This document shows positions 50,001-58,132 of a stretch of 64,000 nt of DNA, one piece after another. The notes below the pieces were generated by a model, which worked only from the letters and a program-made list of their open reading frames with translations, was not told where the DNA came from and did not search any database. Position 1 is the first letter of the stretch. Every line of letters begins with the position of its first letter. The DNA is taken from positions 1,724 through 65,723 of the forward strand of contig NZ_WBMR01000006.1 of the NCBI RefSeq assembly GCF_008923365.1. Direction: 5' to 3'. The stretch comes from Actinomadura montaniterrae (GTDB taxonomy: Bacteria; Actinomycetota; Actinomycetes; Streptosporangiales; Streptosporangiaceae). The translations under genes were made by a program, and so were the position numbers.

Positions 50001-50788
50001 CCGCCGCGGACGCCGGCGGCGGGAGCGGGGCGCGCGGCGCGGCCCTGCGGGTGGTGATCGCCGACGACCAGGCGCTGGTCCGCACCGGCTTCCGGATGAT
50101 CCTCGCCGCGGACGGCATCGACGTGGTCGCCGAGGCCGCGGACGGCTTCGAGGCGGTCGCCGCCGTCCGCCGCACCCGTCCCGACGTCGTGCTGATGGAC
50201 GTCCGGATGCCGGAGATGAACGGCATCGAGGCGACCCGGGAGATCACCGCGGCCGGCGGCGGCGCCCGCGTGCTGATCCTCACCACCTACGACCTGGACC
50301 ACTACGTCTACGCGGCGCTCACCGCGGGCGCGAGCGGCTTCCTGCTCAAGGACGTGACGCCCGAGCGGCTGACCGCGTCGGTCCGGCTCGTCCGGGCCGG
50401 GGACGCGCTGCTCGCGCCGGCCATCACCCGCCGCCTCATCGAGCGCTTCGCGCCCCGGGAGGACGACCTCCGGACGCGTCCGGCCGTGCACCGCGACCTG
50501 TCCCGGCTGACGCCCCGCGAGCTGGAGGTGCTCGGGCTGCTCGCGACCGGGCTGTCGAACGCCGAGCTCGCCGACCGCCTCACGCTCAGCGCGGCGACGG
50601 TCAAGACGCACGTGGCGCGCATCCTGGCGAAGCTGGACCTGCGCGACCGGGTGCAGGCCGTGGTGCTCGCCTACGAGACGGGACTGGTGTCCGCGGGACG
50701 CGGCCCATCGGCAAGCGGGCCGTCAGGAAGCGGAGGAAGCGGAGCAAGCGGAAGCGGGCCGTGGGGAAGCGGCGATTCGGGGCGCTGA
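49997..50788 (+). CDS. LuxR-type response regulator
   Basis: Cytoplasmic regulator of 263 residues. The receiver domain begins RVVIADDQALVRTGFRMIL with D23-D24; D68 in VVLMDVRMPEMNG is the phosphorylation site and K near 108 lies in FLLKDVTPE. The LuxR helix-turn-helix is at about 170-235 (LTPRELEVLGLLATGLSNAELADRL). The last 28 residues are a Ser-Gly-rich tail of low complexity. It is translationally coupled to the kinase; the exporter genes across the gap are its likeliest targets. Confidence 0.93.
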   Translation: MTAADAGGGSGARGAALRVVIADDQALVRTGFRMILAADGIDVVAEAADGFEAVAAVRRTRPDVVLMDVRMPEMNGIEATREITAAGGGARVLILTTYDLDHYVYAALTAGASGFLLKDVTPERLTASVRLVRAGDALLAPAITRRLIERFAPREDDLRTRPAVHRDLSRLTPRELEVLGLLATGLSNAELADRLTLSAATVKTHVARILAKLDLRDRVQAVVLAYETGLVSAGRGPSASGPSGSGGSGASGSGPWGSGDSGR

Positions 50789-50879
50789 ACCGCGCGTTCC
50801 GGAGATCGTTTTTCTGGTGCGGCGAATTCCCCGGGCACCGGCGTTCTCCCCGCATTTCGGAAAGCGCGGTCCGGGCCGA

Positions 50880-51287
50880 TCATCCGCACGGCCCGAGCGC
50901 CAGTTCGCTCGCCATCTGCGCCCACGCGTCGAGCGCGTCGTAGGAGGTGTCGTAGCAGTGCGCGAGGTTGAATCCGGACGCCGAGCGGACGGCGAGGTGC
51001 GCGCGGCCGTCCGGCGGGCCCTCCAGCACGACGGCGGCCCGGGTGCTGTTGACGCGCATGTCCGCGAGGTGGTCGCCGGCGTCCTGGATGGCCAGCGTGA
51101 CCACGTCCCAGAACACCCGCTCGGCGGCGGCGCAGTCGACGAAGCTGCCGAGCCGCAGGATGCCGTTCGCGCTGACGCACAGCAGGGCCGGCGCGGCGGC
51201 GCTGGTGAGCATGTACCGCCAGGTCCGCCATGTGTATTCCAGGTGGACGGCGTGATCGGTGAAGTCGTCCTCGTCAATGTCGGTCAT
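50880..51287 (-). CDS. Uncharacterised 135-residue protein
   Basis: Soluble acidic protein of 135 residues, not recognised. It begins MTDIDEDDFTDHAVHLEYTWRTWRYML and has an alternating hydrophobic pattern (ALLCVSANGILRLGSF, RAAVVLEGPPDGRAHLAV) suggesting an alpha-beta sandwich, then a helical C-terminus. Three Cys are scattered. AGAAGAG lies before ATG 51287. A strong palindrome lies 63-82 bases upstream of it. Base composition is slightly less GC than neighbours. It stands alone between the two-component genes and a TetR gene. Confidence 0.7.
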   Translation of the reverse strand: MTDIDEDDFTDHAVHLEYTWRTWRYMLTSAAAPALLCVSANGILRLGSFVDCAAAERVFWDVVTLAIQDAGDHLADMRVNSTRAAVVLEGPPDGRAHLAVRSASGFNLAHCYDTSYDALDAWAQMASELALGPCG

Positions 51288-51349
51288 CGCGCGCTCTTCT
51301 GGACGATGCTCTCGGCATGGCGGCCTCGCGTGCCACGGGCACGGAGATG

Positions 51350-51369
51350 GTGGTACGGGACGGTACCAC
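51350..51369. promoter_or_regulatory. Palindrome upstream of the 135-residue protein gene
   Basis: GTGGTAC-GGGACG-GTACCAC is a perfect 7-bp inverted repeat; a further GTGCCGTAC follows within 14 bases, adding a partial third arm. It lies between the end of the TetR gene (51439) and the start of the 135-residue gene (51287), so it most likely controls the latter. Confidence 0.5.
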
Positions 51370-51438
51370 GGTGCCGTACGCGCGCCTACCGTGCCGGAGA
51401 AGGGAAATTCGGCGGGGCCGCGAGCGGCGGCCGAAAGG

Positions 51439-52161
51439 TCAGTTCCGGGGATCCGGAAAACCGCCGGAGCGGCCCGCGGACGGTGCGCCGCCGCGGTTTT
51501 CCGGCACCGGCCGGAACAGCGCGATCGTCGCCTCGACGGCGACCTCGGTGATGTCGCGGACGTCCGCGCCGTCCTCCACCAGGGTGGCGGTGAGCTCGCG
51601 GAGCCCGCCGATCAGCATCAGCGCGAACGGGCGGGTGATCGGATGCGCCCCGGCCCGGACCATCTCCGGGTTCCCGGTCACGTCGCGCAGCAGCCGGAAC
51701 AGCGTGTCGACCGCCTCGCGCTGCATCCGCCGGGCGGTGCCGGCGCCGAGCGCCTGCAGCTCGCGGATCCAGCTCAGCGTGATCTCGGGTTCGGAGGCGA
51801 CCATGTCGACGTACGCCTCGACGCCCTGCCGGATCTGGGTCTCCCACGGCGCGGCGGGGTCGATCGCCTCGGCGACGCGCCGGCGCAGCATCCGGTTCGT
51901 CACCTGGAGCAGCTCGACGAAGCAGGCGTCCTTGGTCGGGAACTCCTCGTAGAAGGTGCGCCGGGACGTGCGGGCGTGGCGGACGATGTCGGAGATGGTG
52001 GTCTCGCGGTAGCCGCGCTCGCGGATCGAGTCGGCGAGGCCGGCCAGCAGGCGCCCGCGGAAGGACGCCGCGCCGCTGGCGCCCTCGGGGCCCCCGGCGT
52101 CCGTGCCGCCGCCCCGGCCGGGCCCCCGCGCCCCGCCGACGGACACTCCAGCGTTTTCCAC
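51439..52161 (-). CDS. TetR-family regulator
   Basis: Protein of 240 residues. After a Gly-rich N-terminal stretch of about 33 residues, the helix-turn-helix covers about 38-82: LADSIRERGYRETTISDIVRHARTSRRTFYEEFPTKDACF (in two parts). GTG 52161 is the first start; a later start inside the Gly-rich part is possible. A palindrome overlaps the start codon, which suggests autorepression. It is divergent from the SDR gene at 52353, but that promoter carries a different motif shared with the acyl-CoA genes, so which TetR acts there is open. Confidence 0.85.
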   Translation of the reverse strand: MENAGVSVGGARGPGRGGGTDAGGPEGASGAASFRGRLLAGLADSIRERGYRETTISDIVRHARTSRRTFYEEFPTKDACFVELLQVTNRMLRRRVAEAIDPAAPWETQIRQGVEAYVDMVASEPEITLSWIRELQALGAGTARRMQREAVDTLFRLLRDVTGNPEMVRAGAHPITRPFALMLIGGLRELTATLVEDGADVRDITEVAVEATIALFRPVPENRGGAPSAGRSGGFPDPRN

Positions 52162-52170
52162 CGTTGGAAA
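52155..52170. promoter_or_regulatory. Palindrome over the TetR start codon
   Basis: TTTCCA-CCGT-TGGAAA is a perfect 6-bp inverted repeat that covers the GTG start of the TetR gene at 52161. Binding here would block its own transcription or translation initiation. It differs from the CTAGAA-N5-TTCTAG motif 120 bases away. Confidence 0.55.
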
Positions 52171-52288
52171 GCTATCTCATCGGCCTTCGTGGTGCCGGTG
52201 TCCCGTTCATCCGGATCCGGGCCGCGGGCGCGTGACCGGAGCCCATTGACATCAGAGGGTTCCCGTCGCATCGTTTTGAAAGCCAATT

Positions 52289-52305
52289 CTAGAAATGGCT
52301 TCTAG
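52289..52305. promoter_or_regulatory. Operator-like motif, copy D (SDR promoter)
   Basis: CTAGAA-ATGGC-TTCTAG is a perfect copy of the motif found before the acyl-CoA dehydrogenase gene 15 kb away, with the same spacing. Its centre is 56 bases before the SDR start. The flanks differ from copies A and B, so only the arms are conserved, as expected for a protein-binding site. Confidence 0.7.
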
Positions 52306-52352
52306 CATGCGGCGGTGCCGGCACCCGGCCGCCCGGGACGGAGGGAGCGACC

Positions 52353-53273
52353 ATGACCGCGATCGCCGACGGACGGGTGGTCATCGTGACCGGGGCGGCC
52401 CGGGGCATCGGCCGCGAGCACGCGCTGGAGTTCGCCCGGCACGGCGCCCGCGTGGTCGTCAACGACCTGGGCGCGCAGGTCGACGGGACGGGCTCGTCCG
52501 ACGGCCCGGCGGGCGAGGTGGTGGACGAGATCCGCGCGATGGGCGGCGAGGCCGTCGCCGACGGCACCGACGTGTCCGACTTCGAGGGCGCCCGCCGGCT
52601 CGTCGCCTCGACCGTCGAGCGGTTCGGCGACCTGCACGTCCTGGTGAACAACGCGGGCATCCTGCGTGACCGGATGCTGGTCAACATGTCCGCGGAGGAG
52701 TGGGACGCGGTGATCGCCGTCCACCTGCGCGGGACGTTCGGGCCGCTGCGGCACGCCGCCGCGTACTGGCGGGAGCGGCACAAGGCCGGGCACGAGGTCG
52801 ACGCGCGCGTCATCAACACCAGCTCGTCGTCGGGCATCTACGGCAACGCCGGGCAGGGCAACTACGGCGCGGCCAAGGCGGGCATCGCCGCGCTGACCGT
52901 GATCGCGGCCCGCGAGCTGCGGCGCTACGGCGTGACCGTGAACGCGGTGGCGCCCGCCGCGCTGACCCGGATGACCGAGAACCTGGTGCCGGGCCGCGAG
53001 CGCCCCGCCGAGGGGTTCGACCCGGCGGACCCGTCGAACATCGCGCCGCTGGTGGTGTGGCTGGCGAGCCCGGGGGCGCGCGGGATCACCGGCCGGGTGT
53101 TCAACGTGCGCGGCGGGCGGATCAGCGTCGCGGAGGGCTGGCGCGCCGGGCCGGTCGTCGACAAGGGCGCGCGCTGGGACCCGCACGAGCTGGACGACGT
53201 GATCCCCGCCCTGGTGGAGAAGGCGCGCCCGAACGTCCTGCCCGACGGCGTCACCCCCGAGGACGGGGCCTGA
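52353..53273 (+). CDS. SDR oxidoreductase, 3-hydroxyacyl-CoA dehydrogenase type
   Basis: Short-chain dehydrogenase of 306 residues. The cofactor motif TGAARGIG is at 13-20, NNAG at 99-102, and the catalytic Ser near 158, Y171 and K175 are in NTSSSSGIYGNAGQGNYGAAKAG (in two parts). The NDLGAQVDGTGSSDGPAGEVVDEI insertion after strand 2 is characteristic of HSD17B4-like (peroxisomal multifunctional-type) 3-hydroxyacyl-CoA dehydrogenases. The fit to acyl-CoA or steroid side-chain oxidation agrees with the operator motif shared with the acyl-CoA dehydrogenase gene. GGAGGGAGCG precedes ATG 52353. Confidence 0.9.
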   Translation: MTAIADGRVVIVTGAARGIGREHALEFARHGARVVVNDLGAQVDGTGSSDGPAGEVVDEIRAMGGEAVADGTDVSDFEGARRLVASTVERFGDLHVLVNNAGILRDRMLVNMSAEEWDAVIAVHLRGTFGPLRHAAAYWRERHKAGHEVDARVINTSSSSGIYGNAGQGNYGAAKAGIAALTVIAARELRRYGVTVNAVAPAALTRMTENLVPGRERPAEGFDPADPSNIAPLVVWLASPGARGITGRVFNVRGGRISVAEGWRAGPVVDKGARWDPHELDDVIPALVEKARPNVLPDGVTPEDGA

Positions 53274-53285
53274 CCGGCGAGAGGC

Positions 53286-54902
53286 TCACAGCGCCGGGTC
53301 GCGGTGGGTGATGCGCCCGTCCAGGACGGTGAGCAGCACCGGCAGCGCGGCGAGGTCGGTGTCGGCGACGGAGAGCGGGTCGTCGGCGAGGACGGTGAGG
53401 TCGGCGCGGTACCCGAGCGCGATCCGGCCCGCCACCGCCTCCTCGCCCGCGGCCCGCGCCGGGTTGACCGTGCAGCCCTGCAACGCCTGCAGCGGGGTGA
53501 GGGCCTGCGCGGGGCCGTGCGGCGGCTCGGTCAGGTCGCGGCCCGGCCGGCGGTGCCGCGCCCCGGCCATGACGGCGAGCGGCGGGAACGGCGCGATCGG
53601 CCAGTCCGAGCCGAGCACGACCGTGGCGCCCGCGTCCCACAGGTCCCGGCAGCGGAACGCGCGGGACGCCCGCTCCTCGCCGAGCCGGCGCGACCAGTTG
53701 TCGGTGTGGTCGGCGCGGGTGTACTCGCAGCAGTGCGTCGGCTGCATGGACGCGGTGACGCCGAGCGCGGCGAAGCGCCGGACGGTGTCGTCGGGCACGG
53801 TCTCGATGTGCTCGACGCGGTGCCGGACCGGTGAGCCCTCCCCGCCCGCCGCCTTCTCCACGGAGTCGAGGACGTGCCGGACGGCCGCGTCGCCGATGGC
53901 GTGCGTGGCGGTCGGGACGCCCGCGCGGTGCAGCTCGCCGATCACGCGGGTGTAGGCGTCGGGGTCGGGCCAGAAGGCGTGCGTGGACTCGCCGTGGCAG
54001 TCGGGGCGCTCCAGCCAGGCGGTGCCGTTGTCGATGGTGCCGTCCATGAACAGCTTCACGCCGGCGACCGTCCACAGCCGTCCGCCGGTGCCCTGCTCGG
54101 CGATGAGCCGCGCGAGGCCGCCGGCGTCACCGCCCGGCTGGCACCACGGCGCGACGCGCAGGCGCAGCGGCAGCGCGCCGTCAGCGTCGAGGCCGGCGAG
54201 GACGTCCAGGCCGTGGCCGTCCATGACGTGGCCGCCGGTGAGGCCCGCGGCGGCCATGCCGCGCAGCACCGCGGCGGTGCGTTCGCGCTGCTCGGCGGGC
54301 GTCGGTCGGGGCGCGACGTCCTCCACCAGCGCGCAGGCGGCGTCCTCCAGCAGCAGGCCGGTGGGGCGGCCGTCGCCGTCGACGACGATCTCGGCGCCCT
54401 GCTCGAACCGGCGCGGCCCGTCGATCCCGGCGAGCTCCAGCGCGCGCGGGCCGGCCAGCATGGAGTGCGCGTCGAACAGGTCGACGGCGGCGGGGACGTC
54501 CTGGAAGGCGGGGCCGAGCGCGGCGGCGGTGATGGCCTCGCCGCCGAACACGTTGGGGTCGAGGCCCCAGCCGCGCAGCCATCCGCCGGGCGGCAGCTCG
54601 CGCGCCGCGCGGGCGAGCGCGTCCCGGACGGCCGGCAGGTCGCGGCAGCCGGACAGGTCGACGCCCATCGTCCGCTCGGCGCCCGCGACCGGGTGCATGT
54701 GGCCGTCCACCAGCCCGGGCGTGACGACGGCGCCGCGCAGGTCGAGCACCGCCGTCCCCGGCCCGGCGAGCGCGCGGATCTCGCGGTCGTCGCCGAGGGC
54801 GGTGATCCGGCCGCCGGCGGCGGCCAGCGCGGTGTGCGGCGACGGCCGCCCGTCCACGGGATCGAGCAGCCGGGCGGACAGCAGCACCAGGTCAGCGGGC
54901 AC
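53286..54902 (-). CDS. YtcJ-like amidohydrolase
   Basis: Metal-dependent amidohydrolase of 538 residues. The N-terminal DLVLLSARLLDPVDGRPSPHTALA and VVTPGLVDGHMHPVAG carry the H-x-H metal pair; VKLFMDGTIDNGTAWL and PTATHAIGDAAVRHVLD, HRVEHIE and VVLGSDWPIAPFPPLAVM are the later YtcJ (Amidohydro_3) blocks. The substrate of YtcJ proteins is generally undefined. The start GTG 54902 lies inside the end of the TetR gene (11-bp overlap), so both are in one unit divergent from the NCS1/ureohydrolase operon, which hints at a nitrogen compound. Confidence 0.9.
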   Translation of the reverse strand: MPADLVLLSARLLDPVDGRPSPHTALAAAGGRITALGDDREIRALAGPGTAVLDLRGAVVTPGLVDGHMHPVAGAERTMGVDLSGCRDLPAVRDALARAARELPPGGWLRGWGLDPNVFGGEAITAAALGPAFQDVPAAVDLFDAHSMLAGPRALELAGIDGPRRFEQGAEIVVDGDGRPTGLLLEDAACALVEDVAPRPTPAEQRERTAAVLRGMAAAGLTGGHVMDGHGLDVLAGLDADGALPLRLRVAPWCQPGGDAGGLARLIAEQGTGGRLWTVAGVKLFMDGTIDNGTAWLERPDCHGESTHAFWPDPDAYTRVIGELHRAGVPTATHAIGDAAVRHVLDSVEKAAGGEGSPVRHRVEHIETVPDDTVRRFAALGVTASMQPTHCCEYTRADHTDNWSRRLGEERASRAFRCRDLWDAGATVVLGSDWPIAPFPPLAVMAGARHRRPGRDLTEPPHGPAQALTPLQALQGCTVNPARAAGEEAVAGRIALGYRADLTVLADDPLSVADTDLAALPVLLTVLDGRITHRDPAL

Positions 54903-55578
54903 AGGGGGCTCCTTCGTCGCGGGCCGGGCGGGGCACGTGCGCCGCGGTCACCCGGGCGACGAGGCTCCCCTCCGGCAGGTCGAGCTCCCGCTCGGCGATG
55001 ACGACGGCGAGGTGCGTCACCTCGGGCGGGCGGTCCGATCGGTCGGTGTTGGCATGGGAGCCGAGCCCGTCGAGGACGACCAGGATCCGCCGGGCGGTCA
55101 CGTCGGGGTCGCGGGCCTGGAAGACGCCGGCCTCCACGCCGTCCCGGACGAGCCCGGCCAGCCGCTCGCGCCACAGCGTCTCCTGCCGGTCGACGCGCTC
55201 GCGCAGCGCCGGGCGGTAGCGGCTGAGGTGCCAGGCGTTCAGCCACAGCCGGCTGACCCCGTCGTATCCGGCGCCGGTCGTGAGCACGAAGAAGCGGGCG
55301 AGGTGCTCCAGCGGGCTCCCGGCGGGCCGGTCGGCGGGGATCAGGTCGTCCAGCTCGGCGGTCGCCGCGGCGCCGAACGCCTCGGCGACCAGGTCCTCCA
55401 CCGCGGGGAAGTAGTGGCTGATCAGGCCCGGGCGGACGGCGAGCTCGTCGGCGACCCGGCGCAGCGTGACGCACTCCAGGCCCTCCGTCAGGGCGAGCGC
55501 GGACGCCGCCGCGACGATCTCGGCGCGGCGGGCCTCCGGCGTCTTGCGGACCCGTTTCGGTGCGGCTCTTGACAACAT
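54892..55578 (-). CDS. TetR-family regulator (BetI-like)
   Basis: Protein of 228 residues. The N-terminal KTPEARRAEIVAAASALALTEGLECVTLRRVADELAVRPGLISHYFPAVEDLVAEAF (in parts) is like the BetI group of TetR proteins, with a C-terminal helical domain. ATG 55578 is chosen because GGAGG lies just upstream; an earlier in-frame start would run through the operator. It is divergent from the NCS1 permease with a clean palindrome between, and upstream of the amidohydrolase. Confidence 0.9.
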   Translation of the reverse strand: MLSRAAPKRVRKTPEARRAEIVAAASALALTEGLECVTLRRVADELAVRPGLISHYFPAVEDLVAEAFGAAATAELDDLIPADRPAGSPLEHLARFFVLTTGAGYDGVSRLWLNAWHLSRYRPALRERVDRQETLWRERLAGLVRDGVEAGVFQARDPDVTARRILVVLDGLGSHANTDRSDRPPEVTHLAVVIAERELDLPEGSLVARVTAAHVPRPARDEGAPCAR

Positions 55579-55589
55579 CGCCTCCACGT

Positions 55590-55609
55590 TATTGGTTATG
55601 CGACCAATA
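55590..55609. promoter_or_regulatory. TetR operator, NCS1 / TetR divergent promoter
   Basis: TATTGGT-TATGCG-ACCAATA is a perfect 7-bp inverted repeat with six-base centre. It is 12 bases before the TetR start and 38 before the NCS1 start. The size and place fit a TetR dimer site controlling both directions. Confidence 0.72.
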
Positions 55610-55646
55610 GACAAGGTTCCGGTGCTCCACCCTCCGGAGGACACGC

Positions 55647-57077
55647 ATGGCGTCCACGATTCCAGACCCCCAGGGGCAGGCCCCCGCGCCCCCGCACGCC
55701 GCCGACCGGGCCGGCCGCGTCGAGGCGCGCGGCATCGACTTCATCCCCGAGACCGAACGGCACGGCCGGCCGCGCGAGCTGTTCGCCGTCTGGGCCGCGC
55801 CGAACGTCAGCTACCTCGCCCTCGTCATCGGCGGCGCCCTCGTCCTCATGGGCCTGGACCTCGCGCAGGCGCTCGTCCTCACCGTGCTCGGGAACCTGTT
55901 CTGGATCCTCGTCGGGCTGCTCGCGGTGAGCGGCCCCGCGGCCGGCGCGCCCAGCGAAGTGATCATGAGGGCGATGTACGGGATCCGCGGGAACCGGGTC
56001 AACATCGCGGTGAACGGCTGGTTCGTCTCCGTCTGCTACCTCGCGCTCAACTGGGCGGCGGCCTCGCTCGCCGCGTTCGGGCTGCTGGAGGAGCTCGGCG
56101 TCCACCCGGGCACGCCCGTCAAGGTCGTCACCATCGTCGCGATCGCCGCCGCGACGCTCGCCATCAGCGTCTACGGGCACGCCACCATCGTGAAGCTGTA
56201 CGGGCCGCTGACCTGCGTGCTCACCGTGGCGTTCGTCGTCCTGTCCGGGTACGTCGCCACGCACGCGCAGTGGGACTACCGGCCGCAGCACGCCCTGCAC
56301 GGGGCCGCGCTGTGGGCCGCCCTGTCCGCGGGCCTTGCCCTCGTCGCGTCCGGCCCGCTCTCCTACACCAACAGCGCCGACTTCTCCCGGTACCTGCCGT
56401 CCGGCGCCTCGCCGAAGGCCATCGCCGGATGGACCGCGCTCGGCGCGTTCATCCCCAGCGTCGTGTTCACCGCGCTCGGCGCCCTCGCCGGGACCGTCCT
56501 CGACATGTCCGACCCGCAGACCGCGCTCGCGACGATCCTGCCGTCCTGGTTCACGCCGGTGTTCCTGCTGTCGGTGGTGCTCGGCACCATCGCCAACAAC
56601 GCCATGACCGCCTACAGCTCCGGCCTCGCCCTCCAGGCCGTCGGCGTCCGCCTCCGCCGCTCGCGCAGCGTCGCCCTCGACGGCACCCTCGGCGTCGCGC
56701 TCACCCTGTACGCGCTGCTCGTCTCCAACTTCCTCGACACCGTCAACAACATGCTCCAGCTGATGGTCGCGCTGCTCGGCCCCGCCATGGCCATCTACGC
56801 CGCCGACATCCTGCTGCGCCGCAACCGCTACGACGGCCGGGCCCTGAGCGACGAGTCCCGCGACGCGCCGTTCTGGTACCGCGGCGGCGTCAACCGGGCC
56901 GGGGCGGTCGCGCTGCTCGCCGGCGCCGCCGTCGCCTCCCAGTGCCTGAACACGACCCTCTACACCGGCGAGCTCGCCAAGGCGGCCGACGGTGTCGATC
57001 TCTCCCTGCCCTCGGGCATCCTGATCTCGGCGGCCGTCTACGCCGCGCTGATGCGCGGCCGCCGCGCCGCCGCCTGA
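55647..57077 (+). CDS. NCS1-family (cytosine/purine-type) permease
   Basis: Membrane transporter of 476 residues with 12 helices, of the nucleobase:cation symporter-1 family. After a 30-residue polar N-terminus, RGIDFIPETERHGRPRELFAVWAAPNVSYLALVIGG is the typical entry. NWAAASLAAFG, SGPLSYTNSADFSRYLP and NFLDTVNNMLQLMVALLGPAMAIYAADI are further family segments. It is translated just ahead of an agmatinase-family enzyme, 26 bases apart. The pairing suggests uptake of a guanidine or ureide compound for hydrolysis, though the NCS1 name predicts nucleobases or allantoin. Confidence 0.9.
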   Translation: MASTIPDPQGQAPAPPHAADRAGRVEARGIDFIPETERHGRPRELFAVWAAPNVSYLALVIGGALVLMGLDLAQALVLTVLGNLFWILVGLLAVSGPAAGAPSEVIMRAMYGIRGNRVNIAVNGWFVSVCYLALNWAAASLAAFGLLEELGVHPGTPVKVVTIVAIAAATLAISVYGHATIVKLYGPLTCVLTVAFVVLSGYVATHAQWDYRPQHALHGAALWAALSAGLALVASGPLSYTNSADFSRYLPSGASPKAIAGWTALGAFIPSVVFTALGALAGTVLDMSDPQTALATILPSWFTPVFLLSVVLGTIANNAMTAYSSGLALQAVGVRLRRSRSVALDGTLGVALTLYALLVSNFLDTVNNMLQLMVALLGPAMAIYAADILLRRNRYDGRALSDESRDAPFWYRGGVNRAGAVALLAGAAVASQCLNTTLYTGELAKAADGVDLSLPSGILISAAVYAALMRGRRAAA

Positions 57078-57103
57078 CACCCCACGAAACCGGAGGACGC
57101 CGA

Positions 57104-58129
57104 ATGACCACGTCGCAGCGGTACGGACCGCAGTACGGCCCCGACATCACCTTCCTCGGAGTGCCGCGCTGCACCTGGTCGGACCCCGCGACCTACGCCG
57201 ACGCCGACGTGGTCATCCTCGGCGCCCCGTTCGACGGCGGGACGTCCCACCGGCCCGGCACCCGGTTCGGCCCGCAGTACATCCGGCAGACCTGCTACCT
57301 GCCGCAGGACGGGTCGCGGCCGTCGCTGGCGCTGCGCGTGGACGGGCTCCAGGGCGACCTGACCGTACACGACGCCGGGGACGTCGAGATGTACTCCGGC
57401 GACGCCGAGCGCTCCGTCCGCGACCTCCAGGAAGCGGTGCACGCGATCGCGAGCAACGGCGCGATCCCGCTGGTCCTCGGCGGCGACCACACCATCGCGT
57501 GGCCCGACGCGGCCGGGGTGGCGCAGCACCTCGGCCAGGGCCGCGTCTCGATGATCCACTTCGACGCGCACGCCGACACCGGCGACATCGAGTTCGGCTC
57601 GCTGGTCGGGCACGGCACGCCGATGCGCCGGCTGCTGGAGTCCGGGGCCGTCCGCGGCGACCGGTTCCTGCAGCTCGGCCTGCGCGGCTACTGGCCGGGC
57701 CCCGAGACGCTCGCGTGGATGGCCGAGCAGGGCATGCGCTCCTACGAGATGACCGAGATCGTCGCGCGCGGGCTGGAGGAGTGCCTGACCGAGGCGTTCG
57801 CGATCGCCACCGACGCGTGCGACGGGGTGTTCCTGTCCGTCGACATCGACGTGTGCGACCCCGGGCACGCCCCCGGCACCGGCACCCCCGAGCCCGGCGG
57901 CCTCACCGCCCGCCAGCTGCTCGACGCGGTGCGCCGGATCGCCTACGAGCTGCCGGTCGCCGGCGTCGACGTGGTCGAGGTGTCACCGCCCTACGACCAC
58001 GCCGAGATCACCTCGGCGCTGGCGAACCGCGTCGTCCTGGAGGTCCTGTCGGGCATCGCGCGGCGCCGCCGCGACGAGCGCGACGGCACCACGTGGGACC
58101 CGCGCCAACCGCTCCTCGACGGCCGCTAG
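57104..58129 (+). CDS. Agmatinase/ureohydrolase-family enzyme
   Basis: Dimanganese ureohydrolase of 341 residues that would split a guanidino compound into urea and an amine. Metal ligands are H129 (GGDHT), D154, H156 and D158 (HFDAHADT), and D247 and D249 (SVDIDVCDPGHAPGTGTPEPGG, in two parts). The CDPGHAPGTGTPEPGG block fits agmatinase or guanidinobutyrase types better than arginase, but the exact substrate cannot be fixed. GGAGG precedes ATG 57104. It is the second gene of the TetR-controlled permease unit; its product urea would feed nitrogen metabolism. Confidence 0.92.
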   Translation: MTTSQRYGPQYGPDITFLGVPRCTWSDPATYADADVVILGAPFDGGTSHRPGTRFGPQYIRQTCYLPQDGSRPSLALRVDGLQGDLTVHDAGDVEMYSGDAERSVRDLQEAVHAIASNGAIPLVLGGDHTIAWPDAAGVAQHLGQGRVSMIHFDAHADTGDIEFGSLVGHGTPMRRLLESGAVRGDRFLQLGLRGYWPGPETLAWMAEQGMRSYEMTEIVARGLEECLTEAFAIATDACDGVFLSVDIDVCDPGHAPGTGTPEPGGLTARQLLDAVRRIAYELPVAGVDVVEVSPPYDHAEITSALANRVVLEVLSGIARRRRDERDGTTWDPRQPLLDGR

Positions 58130-58132
58130 GGA

